Below, one piece after another: positions 22,249 to 33,275 of a stretch of DNA of 64,000 bases. Position 1 is the stretch's first letter. Each line of letters opens with the position of its first letter. The translations under genes were made by a program, and so were the position numbers. Source of the DNA: Pyropia yezoensis (lineage: Eukaryota; Rhodophyta; Bangiophyceae; Bangiales; Bangiaceae); contig CM020620.1 of the NCBI GenBank assembly GCA_009829735.1, forward strand, positions 25,824,951-25,888,950, given 5' to 3'. The notes beneath the pieces were generated by a model that was not told the DNA's origin, searched no databases, and worked only from the letters and a program-made list of their open reading frames with translations.

Positions 22249-22386
22249 CGCCGTGGCCACCGCCGCCGCCGCCGCCGTGGCCACCGCCGCCGCCGCCGCC
22301 GTGGCCGCCGCCGCCGCCGCCGCCGTGGCCACCGCCGCCGCCGCCGCCGTGGCCACCGCCGCCGCCGCCGCCGTGGCCACCGCCGC
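22249..22386. repeat. 21-bp tandem repeat of GTGGCCACC(GCC)n
   Basis: About six copies of a 21-base unit, GTGGCCACCGCCGCCGCCGCC with small changes, followed by a C tract. The unit is a multiple of three, so all frames stay open, but nothing else supports coding. Confidence 0.75.
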
Positions 22387-22681
22387 GCCCCCCCCCCCCC
22401 CCCTACGGCGCCACTGTCGCCGCTGCCGCCGCCGTCGCCGCCGTCGCCGCCGTCAGCCCCGTCACCAGCCTGGCGCGGAGGAACGCTGGCCAGCGAAGCG
22501 GAACGGCCGCGTTGCGCTGGTGGCCACCGGGGTGGCGGCGGCGGCGTCGGCAGCGGCCAGCCCAACGCCCCCACCACACCCCACCCCCGCGCACCCACCC
22601 GCGCCGCCGTGGCCGCGGCGGTGGTGTGCGATGGGCGGCGCGCCGCAGCCGCCCAGTCCCCATCCCCCCGCCCCCCCCCCC

Positions 22682-22768
22682 CGCGTGGCGCGTCAAGCCG
22701 GCCGCGTGCCCGCGTGGCGCGTCAAGCCGGCCGCGTGCCCGCGTGGCGCGCCAAGCCGACCGCGTGCC
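22682..22768. repeat. 29-bp direct repeat, three copies
   Basis: Three adjacent 29-base copies at 22682-22710, 22711-22739 and 22740-22768. The first two are identical and the third has two substitutions. The unit length is not a multiple of three, which argues against coding. Confidence 0.8.
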
Positions 22769-23143
22769 TCCTTGCGCGCGGTACGTTGACAGCGGCGATG
22801 GGGTCCACCACCCGTGCTCCATCGACGGGTCTAGGGGCTTTCTTTTCGCCCCGCCTGGCGTTCAGACCACCCACGCCCATGGGTCCTGTCCATCACATGG
22901 ACAAGGCCACTCTCCTTGTCCTCTTTTCTGCGTTGCGTAGGACCCCTTGGTGGGAGGGCGGGCACGTGTCCCCCCCCTTGCGACGCACCCACCCCCTTTG
23001 CCGCCGCCTGCTCGCGGCGGAAAAGCAATGATGCGCTTCCCCGCCGCGACGCCAGTGGGCAGGGTGGTCGCCAGAGTGGGCATTGGTGGGGGGGGGGGGA
23101 CGGCAGACGCCCCGGCGTCGGCGCGCCCAAAACAGCGTCTCCG

Positions 23144-23182
<39 letters not shown>
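23144..23182. repeat. Uninterrupted C tract of 39 bases
   Basis: The longest homopolymer seen in the window, in non-coding DNA. Its exact length is unreliable in an assembly. The complementary G strand is a strong quadruplex candidate. Confidence 0.8.
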
Positions 23183-23184
<2 letters not shown>

Positions 23185-23649
23185 ACACCCCTTCCCGCAG
23201 CCCCCCCTCCCTCAACCGCCCCGCCGCCCTTGCGTCGACAGAGCCCCTCCCGCACCAGACGTGGCAGGCAGCGTGGGGGGGGAAAACAGGCTCTGCCCGC
23301 GGCCGCCGCGGCGGCCGACGCGGTTTCCTCTCCTAGACCGTTACGGCCTGGCGGGGGCACGGTTCTTCCTCCAACGCCCCCCGCGGCGGCCGCGGCGGTG
23401 GCGCCCGACGGCAGCGCACGTTTGCAAGCGCCGCTTGCGGGGGGGGGGGGGGGGGGGATGGGCAGCCGACAACAGCCATGGACTGTGACCGCACCCACGG
23501 ACGCTGTACCTACCTACTTTCCGCTCCTGTCCAGCACCAACCCCCGCGCGCGCTGAGCGCGCGCCAGTGTCGTCGTGGCCGTAGCAGCGGGGCGAGGCGA
23601 CGCCAGCGGCTGGGAGCCGACGCAGACGATGGCGGGGTGTGGCGGCAGC

Positions 23650-23762
23650 CGCCGTTGCCGTGGCGGTGGCAGTGGCAGTGGCGGTGGCAGTGGCGGTGGC
23701 AGTGGCAGTGGCGGGCGCGGGCGCGGTGGCGGTGGCGGTGGCGGTGGCGGTGGCAGGAGCCG
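23650..23762. repeat. GGTGGC/AGTGGC hexamer microsatellite
   Basis: A tract of alternating GGTGGC and AGTGGC hexamers with one GGGCGCGG interruption. It is non-coding as far as can be seen. Confidence 0.7.
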
Positions 23763-25356
23763 CCGTGGCAGCAGCGGCCCCCCGCCCGACGTCACGGCCA
23801 CGGGGACTCGCCACAGGCAGCTGCGGGTGGCAGCCGCGTGACCAGGACCGGCGGGTGGGCGATCAACGCGCCGTGCGCCCGCCACGCACACGCCGTGCCG
23901 TGCCGCGGGTGCGGGCCGCCGGCCGGCGGGGGGGGGGGGGCCGCCGCGCCCTCCCGCTGTCGGCAAGCCACAACGACGACGGGCGGCGGCGCCTCCCCCC
24001 AGCTCATGAGCTGGGGGGGGGGGGTGGCGGGGGGGGGGGGGTGGAGAGCTCGCTTGTGGCGTACGTGGCGTCTTGCTCCCCCCCCCCCACCCCCCCCCCC
24101 CCCCCCGCCCGGCCGCCCCCACCCTGCCGCCCCACCCCGCGACTGACAAGCACGCTGCGACGGAGGTGGCTGGCCGGCCGGCCGGCCGGCCGTCCCCCTC
24201 TCCCCCCCCGCTGCCTCTGCCCTTGCCCTGGCCGCCCCTGTCCGCCCCCCGCCCTCTCCCCTCCCGCCGTCGCCCCCCCCTGCCAACCCCACCCACCCCC
24301 CCCCCCCACGCGCGCGCGCGCGCGTGTGGCGGGAGTAGTCTGGGGGGAGCAAGTGGGGGGGAGGGGGGGGGGGGGGGCAGGAGGGCACAGCCGCTTCCCA
24401 CCTTGCCTGCGCGGGGGAGGGGGGGGGGGGTTGGGGGAGAGCCGCGCTGCGCGTCGCCGCGTTGGCGCGGCGGGGGCCGGGAGGTGCCCCCCTCCGCGTC
24501 ATTGGTCCAGGGGCTGGGGCTAGGCGGCAGTTGCCGCTGTCGGCTCCCTGCCCCCCCCCGTCCCCCCCGCCCCCCCCCCTCCCGCCCTCCTCCCCCTCTT
24601 CCAGGGAGTGCGCTGCGCTTCCCCCCCCCCCGAGCCCTCCCCCCCCCTTTCCAAGTCCGCCCCCTGTCTCCCTTGCCCCTGCCCCCGGCGGTCTGCCTGT
24701 AAGTGCCGTAGTGTCTGTTGCACGCCCATTCCCCCCCCCCCCCCACGCCCCCCCTCCCCCTCCCCCTCCCCCGGCACCACTGTCCGTCGTCGTCGACGGC
24801 GTTGGCGGCGCGCGCACGACGACACGCTGGTGGGGTGGGTGGGGGTGGTGAGACGCCGCTGCCGGCGGCGGAGGAGGGGTCCACACCCACACCCACGTCG
24901 CCGCTGCCGGCGGGGGGGGGGACAGCCGCGCTCCATCCCACCCCCCGTCGTTGCCGTCCCGCCGCTGGCGGGGGGGCGTGGGGCGGCGGTAGTGGGCGGC
25001 AAAGGGAAGGGAGGCGGGGGTTGCCCGGGGGCCATTTTGGGAGCTCGCGCCACAGCGCCCGGGCGGGCGCGGCCGGTCGTGGGCCTAGCAACGGCGGGCG
25101 GCCCGACTTTTTCCCCTGGGTGCTCCCGGTCGTGGCCGTCGGGACGGCGGCGTCTGCGGGCCGCCGCGGCCGTCACGGCGGTACGGTCGCCGCGCTGACG
25201 CCGCGGGCGACGGAAGCCGCCGCCCCGCCGTCGCGGGGCTGTTGCACGTCCGTACCCACTGTGGCGGCTGCCTTCCACCGCTGCGTCTTGCGGCCTCCCC
25301 CCCCCCCCCCCCCCCCCCCCCCCCGCCGCCGAGCAGCGCCTGCGGTTTCGGCCACC

Positions 25357-25689
25357 ATGGGCGCCATCATCTCGTCGTGCACCAAGGACGCCCCCCCCGC
25401 GCCGCTGCCGCCGGTCCCCCCCCCCCGGCCGCGGGCGAGCATCGACGGCGCCCGCCGGGCGCCGGCGCGGCTCGTTGACGAGATCCTCGACGCGGAGCGG
25501 GTGGACGCCGCCGCCCTGGTGTGGGACGGCGGCCCGGCCGGCACGGCCCGCGGCGCCGCCGTCTACCTGGACGTGGCGGTGGCGGGGGGGGAGCCCCGCC
25601 GGGTGACCATTGCCCTGCGCCATGACGTGGCGCCGGTGGCGGCGTACAACTTTCGGGCGCTGTGCGTGGGGGTGCTCCCGGCGGGGATG

Positions 25690-25729
<40 letters not shown>

Positions 25730-27233
25730 GCGCGGGGGGGGGGGGGCGCCCGTCGGGGACGGCGCGGGGGAGTGGCGCGCCGGCTGGCGCCGGGTACGCG
25801 GGGAGTGTGCTCCACCGGGTGATTCCGGGTACGTTGTGGGGAGGAGGGGGGGGGGGGGTGGGGGGACGGGGCGGGGGAAGAGGCGGCAGGGTCAAGCGAG
25901 CAGAAGGGAGTTGGACATGCGGGGTTTGTGGAAACGAAGTGGGAAGGGCGGGGTTGGAAGCGGGGGGGGGCAGGGGGTGGGCGGGTACGGCCCAACTGAC
26001 TCTTGGCGGTTGTTGTGTGTGGTGGCGACCACGGCCGGTGCTGTGCGCCAAGCCGCGTACGCGGCGTGCGCGGGGCGGGTGGCGGCGGCGCCTGACGGAT
26101 TGGCGGTCGCGTTGCGGGGGGGCACAGGCTTCATGTGCGTTGGCGGCCCGTCGAGGCCGGGCGACTTTCAGCAGCGAAGCGTTGGCGGTTGTTGAGGGAT
26201 GCGGAGGGGAGAGGTGGGGACTGCGGCTCGTGGACCGGCACCGCGGGGTGCGAGACCGCCGTGGCGGGGGTGGGGGGGGGGGAGTGGTTCGTCGCCGTGG
26301 GCACACGCCTGCGCCCTGCTGCGAGACGGCCTCTCTGTCGTCGCTGCGCAGGGCTCACGGCGGCAGACTGCGCAGACGCCATGAGGGGGACCCACCTGCC
26401 GCCCTCGTGTCTGACCGTTGCGCACGCATGTCCTGCTTGTTGGTAATGGCCGCCTCTTCCCATTGAATTGAATTGCGTTCCCTCTCCCCCTCGCCTTGTT
26501 CCCTCCCATTCTCTCCCCCACCCCGCCGGTGGTGCCCCCCCCCCCCCCCCTAGCACAGGGTTCAAGGAGGGGACTTTGAGAATGGCGACGGCACCGGCGG
26601 CCGCAGCGTCTACCGGCGGCGGCGGTTTGCAGACGAGGGGTTTGTGCTCAAGAACGACGCGGCGGGGGTGGTGGCGTGTGCCAACAGTGGACCCGACAGC
26701 AATACCAGCCAGTTCTACATCCTCCTTGGCCCCGCCGACTGGCTTGACGGTGCGCTGGGGGGGAAGCGGGGGGTGGAAGAGGGGAAAGGAAGGGACGGTC
26801 ACGTTGGTGGGGCGGCTGTCGGGTTGAACCGTGACGGGGACCCCGACCGGGGGAGAGGCGGCGGCACAGGAGACGGATGGGTCGTTTCTGGGGTGGTGCC
26901 TGGGTCCGGACATGGCTGTGGTGACCCATCCAGCGAGCTACATATGTAGGCAGGCGGTTCAATGCGGTTCTAACACCCCTCGACGGTTGCGTCCAGTGGC
27001 GCTTCTCCTTTGCCTTGTTGTCGTTGTCTGTGCTTGCACCCTACGCCCCTCCTCCCCCCCCTGTCGTGGCGGCTCCTCGCTCTTTTGCTGCTCTGTCCAC
27101 AGGCCTGCACGTGGTGTTTGGCCACGTGACGGACGGCATGGACGTTATCAAAGACCTGGAGCAGTACGGTACCGCCGACGAGGGCACCGTCACCCAGCGC
27201 ATTGAGATCACCGCCGCGGGGTGTGCCGACTGA
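25357..27233 (+). CDS. Cyclophilin-type peptidyl-prolyl isomerase (three exons)
   Basis: Exon 1 (25357 to about 25835) starts MGAIISSCTKDAPP and contains RVTIALRHDVAPVAAYNFRA and GSVLHRVIPG. Exon 2 (26559-26749) gives VQGGDFENGDGTGGRSVY, FVLKNDAAGVVACANSG and NTSQFYILLGPADWLDG. Exon 3 (27103-27233) gives LHVVFGHVTDGMDVIKDLEQ and the end. The catalytic Arg (HRVIPG), Gln (QGGDF), Phe (SQFYI), Trp (WLDG) and His (LHVVFG) are all present, so it should be an active isomerase. Intron 2 (26750-27102) is clear: GTGCGC to CCACAG. The intron 1 donor is ambiguous; GT at 25836 keeps frame and family spacing (about 266 residues), while the stronger GTACGT at 25829 breaks frame. The N-terminus fits myristoylation (Gly2, Ser6) with Cys8 for palmitoylation. 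A poly-Gly insert of about 35 residues precedes GSVLHRV. Confidence 0.85.
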
Positions 27234-28022
27234 CTGTGGGTTCCATGGCGCGGTGGGGCGCGGGGGGAACAATGGGCGTGGGGAAGGAGAGGGTGTCGGG
27301 GAAGAGAGTGGAAGGGGGACGCGGGGACGGAGAGACTGGAGGGGTGGAAGGGGGGAGGGGAGGGCAGGAGGAAGTACGAGAGGAGACAAGTGGGCGAGGG
27401 AGAGGCGCGGATCGGGGGGATGCCGGCGGCTGCCCCAGCGGCTGCTCATTGATGGCGGGCGGAGGCCTGGGGGCCGGTCGTGGCGGCCTGCACACACCTG
27501 CGGGGCGCGGGGGAGGCGCGCCGCGCTCCCCCTCGGGCTGGTGTGCCTCAACGCCCGGGGGGGCAGGCGGGCAGCTGCCATGCGCCACCCCCCCCCCCGG
27601 CGGCTGACATCGACCCCCGAGGCGGGGAGGCGGCGGCGGTCTGCCCCGCCGCCGCGGCCGACGCGGAGCGACCGCCACCCTGTGCCGCCCCCGCTGGCGG
27701 TGGCCCCCACCCGCCCAGGCCTTGACCGGGCGGTGGGTGCCCCATCTGGTGGCTGGCGTGACTGCGCGGCGGGGGGGTTAACGCGCTCGCCGCGGGCACG
27801 TACCCCCCCACGGCGCTGTGTACTGTACATATCATCATCATCCCATGGTCGTTGGGCCGCAGGTGGGGTCTGGGACGACCAGCGCACGACGGTTTCCCCG
27901 CCATGGCCACGCTCCCCCCCCCCCCCCCCTCCCCCCGCTTCCACTCCCACCCCGCTCTTCCCCTCCCGCCCTCACCCTGCTTCGCCATCTCCCGCCCCCA
28001 CCCTCCTTCGCCGTCCCCTCCC
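27234..28022. other. Convergent intergenic region between cyclophilin and the FAD enzyme
   Basis: About 790 bases holding two gene ends. It carries a GTACTGTAC copy at 27820-27828 followed by ATATCATCATCATC, and C runs after 27,916. No coding sequence is supported. Confidence 0.4.
27820..27828. promoter_or_regulatory. GTACTGTAC element, copy 5
   Basis: Nine-base element between two convergent genes, about 590 bases past the cyclophilin stop and 195 bases past the FAD-enzyme stop. This placement suits a 3'-end or boundary role as much as a promoter role. Confidence 0.4.
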
Positions 28023-30140
28023 TCACCCGCGCGGCGCGCCATCCAGGGCGGCGACCACCGCCTCCCCCGCCCTTCGCCCGCCGGCCACCGCCCCCTCTAC
28101 CGTCGGGCTCACCCACCAGTCGCCCGCCACGTAGACCCCCCCCACGGCAACGCCGTCCCCCCCCCCCCGCCCACCCACCACCTGCGCCACCTGCGCGCCC
28201 CTGACGGTCGCGGGCACCCCCGCCGCTGCCACGCGCGTCCAGCCCGCGACGGCGGCGTCACCAAACCAGTCGGCCAGCTGAGCCCGCACCGCCGCGTCGA
28301 GCGCCCCATCCCCGCCGCCAATCGCGGCCGCGTCGTTGCCGACAATGGTGGCCGACACCAGCCCCCGCCCGGCGGGGGCGTACGTGTCGGCCACCGCCGC
28401 GGGGAAGCACACATTGTTGACGGGGCCATCCCCGGTGCCGTTGATGACCAGCGCCCGCGGGTGGGGCGTCGGCGGTGTTGCACTGTCGGTGGCGTAGTAG
28501 AGGCACGTCGACGAGCGCAGCGCGGCGGGCGGCGGCAGTGCCCCGTCAACCGCCGCCGTGGCTGACGGCGACGACGCGGATGCGGCCAGCAGCCGCCGTG
28601 CGGCCGTCACGTCGGCGGCCACCACCACGGCGCGGGCGGTGAGGACGTCCCCGCCCTCGAGAGTCACGCTCGTCGGCGTCACTGCCGTGACGGGCGACCG
28701 CAGCGCAATCCGCACCCGGTCCGACGGCAGCGCCGCGGCAACCGTCGCGGGCACGGCGCCAATGCCGGCGGCGGGGAGGGAGGCGCGGCCGACCGAAAAC
28801 GCCCGGAAGACGTACCGAAAGAGTGCCGACGACTGCTTGTCGAGGTCTGACAAGAAGATGCCGCGGTAAAAGGGGCGGAAGAAGGCGCGCACAAACGCGG
28901 GAGAGAAGCCACACGTGTCGGTGAGGTAGGCGGCCGTCGATGGCGCGCCGTCGGCTGCTGCTGCAATGCCCTCTGGGGACGCCAGGAGGGTGGACAGCCG
29001 GAGGGCCCCCACTCGCGCCTTGTCGCCCAGGCTCCCAACGGGGGCGGTCAGGACGGCCGGCAGGGAGGAGGGCGCCCGCAGTGGGTCGGCAAGGAGGTGG
29101 AATGCCGACGGGGAGGTGGCCGACGGGGACGACGCGGGCATTCGCACAACCGCGCCGGGCAGGAAGGGACGCAGGTCTAGCGCGTCATAGTCGACGCTAC
29201 CAGGAGAGGATACGATGGGAGCAAAACGGCACGGGATTGCAACAACACACAGGCGGGCCGCAGAGGCGTGGAGAAAGAGGGGGTGTAAACACACAGGCAG
29301 GAAGAAAGGCAGGGACAGGGAAAACACGCGGTACGTAGAGCGATGCCACACACAGAGGTTCGTCCGGGAAACCACCCAACCACACGCCCAGACCATAGAG
29401 CCAACAGAGCGAGGACAGCGCAAGCACACTGGTCAGGCCCCCGGGGTCTCTCACACGCGACCTCGCCCCTGCTCCCCTCCCCTCTCGCCCCCCCCCCATC
29501 CCCCCCTTGCTGTCGCTGCCGCATCAACGTACAGCTGTCGTTGCGACTCGTACGCCTCGATAAACACGTGAAAGCCCCGGTCCAACAGGAACCCGTCAAC
29601 AGCGTCGGTGCGCATGCGGCCGCCGACGCCGTCAGAGGCCTCGACGACGACCACCGACAGGCCCGCGGCGGCGGCCGTCGTTGCGGCGGCGAGGCCGGCA
29701 ATGCCAGCGCCCACCACCACCACGTCCATGGCGGTGCCGCCCAGCCCCGACGCGTCGGGCGCGGCGGTCGCCATGGACAGCGGCGGCAGCGGCGGCAACG
29801 GCGGTGACGGGCGAGGCGGTGGTGGCGCCGCGGCGGGGGGGCGCGACGACGCCCCGCCGTCGTCACGGCGGCACGGCGGTGCGGCGGGGGCGGGGGCGCC
29901 ACCGCGGCGCCCGCGGGGCGGCGCCCCCACCACCACCACCCCCGCGCCGTGCCACGCCGACGCGGCCGCCGCCGCCACCGCCGGCGGGCGGCAGGCCTGC
30001 GCCGACGCCGTGCCGCGGCGGCGGGCCGCGGCGGCCGCGCTGACCACGGGGGGGGTGGCAAAGGCGGTGGTGGTCACGGCCGCGGCGGGGGCGGTGACGG
30101 CGCCGCGCGGCCGCGGCGGGGGGGGGCGCCGCGCTTCCAT
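28023..30140 (-). CDS. FAD-dependent amine-oxidase-type oxidoreductase, probably plastid (two exons)
   Basis: A flavoprotein of the amine oxidase/phytoene desaturase superfamily, in the cyanobacterial/plastid subgroup of unknown substrate. Exon 1 (30140-29533) has an Ala/Arg-rich transit-like N-terminus, then MDVVVVGAGIAGLAAATTAA (the FAD Rossmann motif) and ASDGVGGRMRTDAVDGFLLD, RGFHVFIEAYESQRQL. Exon 2 (29196-28023) resumes VDYDALDLRPFLPGAVVR and continues LADPLRAPSSLPAVL, CGFSPAFVRAFFRPFYRGIF and the C-terminal FAD contact VYVAGDWWVSPTVEGAVAGG. The intron (29197-29532) has donor GTACGT and acceptor TGGTAG. The joined frame is 593 residues. Related plant and cyanobacterial proteins are often named flavin amine oxidoreductases; a carotenoid-related role is only a guess. 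Confidence 0.85.
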
Positions 30141-30557
30141 TGGCGGAGGAGGGGGAGTAGGAGAAGCCGTAGGACGGGGGGAAGCGGATGTTGGGGGGTG
30201 GGAAAGAGCGGGGGTGGGGAGAAGTGGGGGGGTGGGTGGGTGGGCAGGGGGGGGGGCGGTGGGGGGGAGAAGGGGAAAAAGGGGGCTCCTTCGTCACTGG
30301 CAGGGGCGCCCAGCGTGGATGGCGAAGGCGGGCGTGAGGGCGACCACGGCGTGGTGGACACTCGTGTGGCCAGGACCCGCGGGGCAATGGGCGTGGCGCG
30401 GGCGTGACGGGGCCGCCAAGGCGCACCAGCGGGGGGCCCCCCGGGGGGGCAGAGGTGGGGGGATCTCCGAGGCGCCCGGGCTGTGGCGCTGCTCTGGGCA
30501 ACGCGGGAGAGGGACGTCCGGACCCCCACGCCGGATGCGCATGGGCGCTGGTTGCGT

Positions 30558-30566
30558 GTACTGTAC
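30558..30566. promoter_or_regulatory. GTACTGTAC element, copy 6
   Basis: Nine-base element about 420 bases upstream of the FAD-enzyme start codon, in the context GCGTGTACTGTACTTG. Function unknown. Confidence 0.4.
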
Positions 30567-30857
30567 TTGTATATCCGCACAGCGCCAAAATTAGTTACCA
30601 GCGCGACAAAAAAATACCTTCCGAAGTAATCGAATATACCAGGCTGGGCGTGTATCCTTTGGATGGCAACAGGGAACGCAGGATTGTCCTGGAGAAGACT
30701 TGCAGAACGCGTCCGGCAGCATTTTGACTGCACCCCGCAGAGTCTGTTTCACGATAGACAACGCACCTTTTTTTATTTACCTATCGTAGTCACCGGCCAC
30801 CACACTCCCCTGGCACCCAAAACGGTGCCCGCTACGCCACCCCTCCCGTCTCCACAG

Positions 30858-30940
30858 CCGGGCTCTCCCTCCCCAAGCTCGTTACGCAACCCACCGCACC
30901 CACACCACGTGACCCCATAGAAATACAACCCACACCCTCT
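30858..30940. other. No supported feature
   Basis: C-rich non-coding sequence; listed only to state that the ACCC/CCAC-rich stretch here shows no telomere-like regularity and no gene. Confidence 0.2.
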
Positions 30941-32279
30941 GGCGTACGTACCCGGCCAGCACCAACGAACGCCACCCCGAGGTCCCTCGCCATCGCCCGA
31001 CTCGCACTCACTGATGCAACCACCCGCCGTCGCCCTCACTCGCCACTCGACCAATCGACCCGTATCACGTACCGCGCACCACACAGCAGCCGCACGTCGC
31101 AGCCGCCCGACACCTACCTGCCCCACTAACACACTGCGCCCCCTCCAGCTCCTCGGTGGCGCACAAGTGGAGGTAGGAAGCGCACAGATAGAGGTGCGAC
31201 CGGGTGGCCACTCGCTGTTATCCACAAAGGGACTCCACGCCACCGCAGCAAGTAGCGGCTGCCGCGGGGGAGAAGACGCCCGCGTTGACCAGTCATCCCC
31301 GCGCGATCCCAAGGGCACCCAAGACACACCATCGGCAGCTTGCGCCGCCCCACCGTGCAAAGGCGGACGACTCCCACACAGAGGGGCGGCGGGGACGCAG
31401 CCCGGAGGTAGAAGGGTCCAGGACGGTACGGAGAGGTGGCGGAATGGCCACCCGCTGCCGCCCTCGACGGCGTGACGATGCGCCGGGACCAGTGATGATG
31501 GCGGCAGCGAAGGAGAGGTCCACGCTGATAAGCCGTCGCCACCCATGGGTCCCCGTCGTCAGAAAATGCTGCCACTCGAACGGGAGCCCACTCGTTGACG
31601 CCGCGTTCAGCCGCCGTTCTCTCGGCGTTGAGTAACTGCTAGAGTGTTCGTTGAGCCCTGTTCACCTTATCAAGGCCCATCGGTACCGGCTCTCGTTGAG
31701 CGATGACAGGGGCCATGGGGGACCTGTCAACCATCACGGGCGCGCGGTTGAAATCTTTACCACGATCTAAGCAGTCCCTGGAGCACGTCCCACAGAGGTT
31801 GCACAGGCGACTTACGAGTACTGGAAAACATCCGTAAAGTACAACAGCAAGTATGTCCGTGTATTTAGTGACGTACAGCTGCCCTGACCAGTTCACGCGA
31901 TTATGAACTGTGTTCGTGTTGCGCTACATATTTCTATTTTCATATTCATACATGTATTACACAAATCAACATGCATATAGTACTAAACAATGTTTTTCAA
32001 TTCACAAAACGGAAGCGTCGTCCACCCGCCGACACCGCCACCGGTTTGCCGGCGCCGTCGCTAGCGGTAGCGGCTCTGCTACAGCACCTTGCCGTCGCCG
32101 CTACTCGCTACATCATGGCGGTTGGCGACAAGGCTGCCTCCCTTCGCCGCCCGTGGTGCTGAGCCAAGCGCACGTCGGCGTCGCCTCTGCCCCACCAGGA
32201 GGCGACGCGGCGGGAGGGCGGGGCCTTCATGCATAGCGCCTTGTCTCCGCAGCATCCCACGACCGTCGCCGCCGTCGTC

Positions 32280-32640
32280 GCGTCGTGCCGTTCCGATGCG
32301 TGGCGCTTCGCTGTCGAGGCTGCCCCTGGCAGTCGCAGCCATGGTGTTGGTCGACGCGGCAGCGGAAGGGGATGGCCTCAATGCGTGGCGCCTCGGCATT
32401 TCGGCTGCACCTGGCCATCGCCGCGGCTGTGTCGGTCGACGCTGCAGCAGACAACGGCGGCTTCAATGCGGCGAGCCGCGTCGCAGCAGCGGCCGGTCAT
32501 CGTGGATGCCGCAGTTGCCTCGTCCGCTGCGGAGGTGGCAGGGAGGCGGCTGCAATGCGCGTCGCCGCTTCAGACGGCGCAGATGCGGCAGGGGCCTGGG
32601 TCGAATGCGTGGCATGGCGTTGCAGCCGGCGCCTTTTGCC
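32280..32640. repeat. Degenerate tandem repeat, unit about 90 bp
   Basis: Blocks containing GTCGACGC(G/T)GCAGC, then a stretch ending CTTCAATGCG or CTCAATGCG, then GCCATCGCC or GGTCATCG recur about three to four times with heavy divergence. All frames are fairly open, which follows from the composition. The region up to 33,275 is similar but without clear units. Confidence 0.4.
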
Positions 32641-33275
32641 GTCGTCGCCATCCCTTTCGGCACGCCATAGCTGGGCAACCGCATCAGCGCTATGAAGTCC
32701 ATCGTGGCCCACCCACCGCCGGCGCCCGTACCACACGGAACGCTCGCCACCGAGTGTGGTGGTTTTGCCGCCCGCGTTGCCGAAGTGGTTGCAGGGCTGG
32801 CAATCCGAGCCATCTGTGCCTCGTACGTGGTGGAGCGTCGGCCGCCGACGGACAGCGCCGGCCGCACTGCCACCGTCGGCGTCCACGCGGGGGCCACGGC
32901 GTCGACTCACCGTAGGGCAGCAACATCTGCCCACCGTGCTGCCTGCTCGTGTTGAGCGTCAAGTGCAAGGCGTCACCGCCGAGGTATCCGCCCTCCACGG
33001 CGGTGCGCGCCACCGCGCGCCCCGCGTCGCGCCCATGCGTCGGCCACCCCACTCAGCTTCGCCGCCCGGGCCGCGAGCGTCGCGTCAGTGGTCGGAAAAC
33101 GTCTGCGTGGCGTGGTGGGGGTGGGAGAAGAACAGCGTATCCAGCGACGGGGCGCGTCTATCACCGGTGGCGCGTGGCGTGACAGCCCCTGCCAAATGGT
33201 GTCCGCGACGTGATGGGCGACGCGGCCCACACGACCCGGCTGGCCATGGATGCCACCGCGGCGGCCGCCACCGCC

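Larger units (their letters stand above)
22769..25356. other. Gene-poor, homopolymer-rich region upstream of the cyclophilin gene
   Basis: About 2.6 kb dominated by C and G runs of 10-39 bases, GGTGGC-type microsatellites, and a run of CCGG around 24,173-24,190. Long open frames exist on both strands but are low-complexity Pro/Gly/Arg/Ala with no recognisable domain. The last few hundred bases presumably hold the cyclophilin promoter, including a pyrimidine-rich leader before 25357. Confidence 0.4.
30141..32279. other. Gene-poor region upstream of the FAD enzyme
   Basis: About 2.1 kb with no recognised protein. It includes the promoter side of the FAD gene, a GTACTGTAC copy at 30558-30566, and an AT-rich patch around 31,890-32,000 that marks the edge of the accessory region. 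Open frames are present but look compositional. Confidence 0.4.

Noticed and set aside
22249-22768. Possible CRISPR-like array
   Set aside because: The 21-bp and 29-bp repeats are head-to-tail without unique spacers, and the genome is eukaryotic.
22148-22789. Open frame over the 21-bp repeat
   Set aside because: Its Ala/Val repeat translation comes from the microsatellite; the adjoining 29-bp repeat shifts frame, so coding is unlikely.
23514-25091. 525-codon minus-strand open frame upstream of cyclophilin
   Set aside because: Gly/Arg/Pro-rich throughout, covers several homopolymers, no domain.
15834-27828. GTACTGTAC as a simple promoter element
   Set aside because: The copies at 15834 and 27820 lie between convergent genes, so a promoter-only interpretation does not fit all sites.
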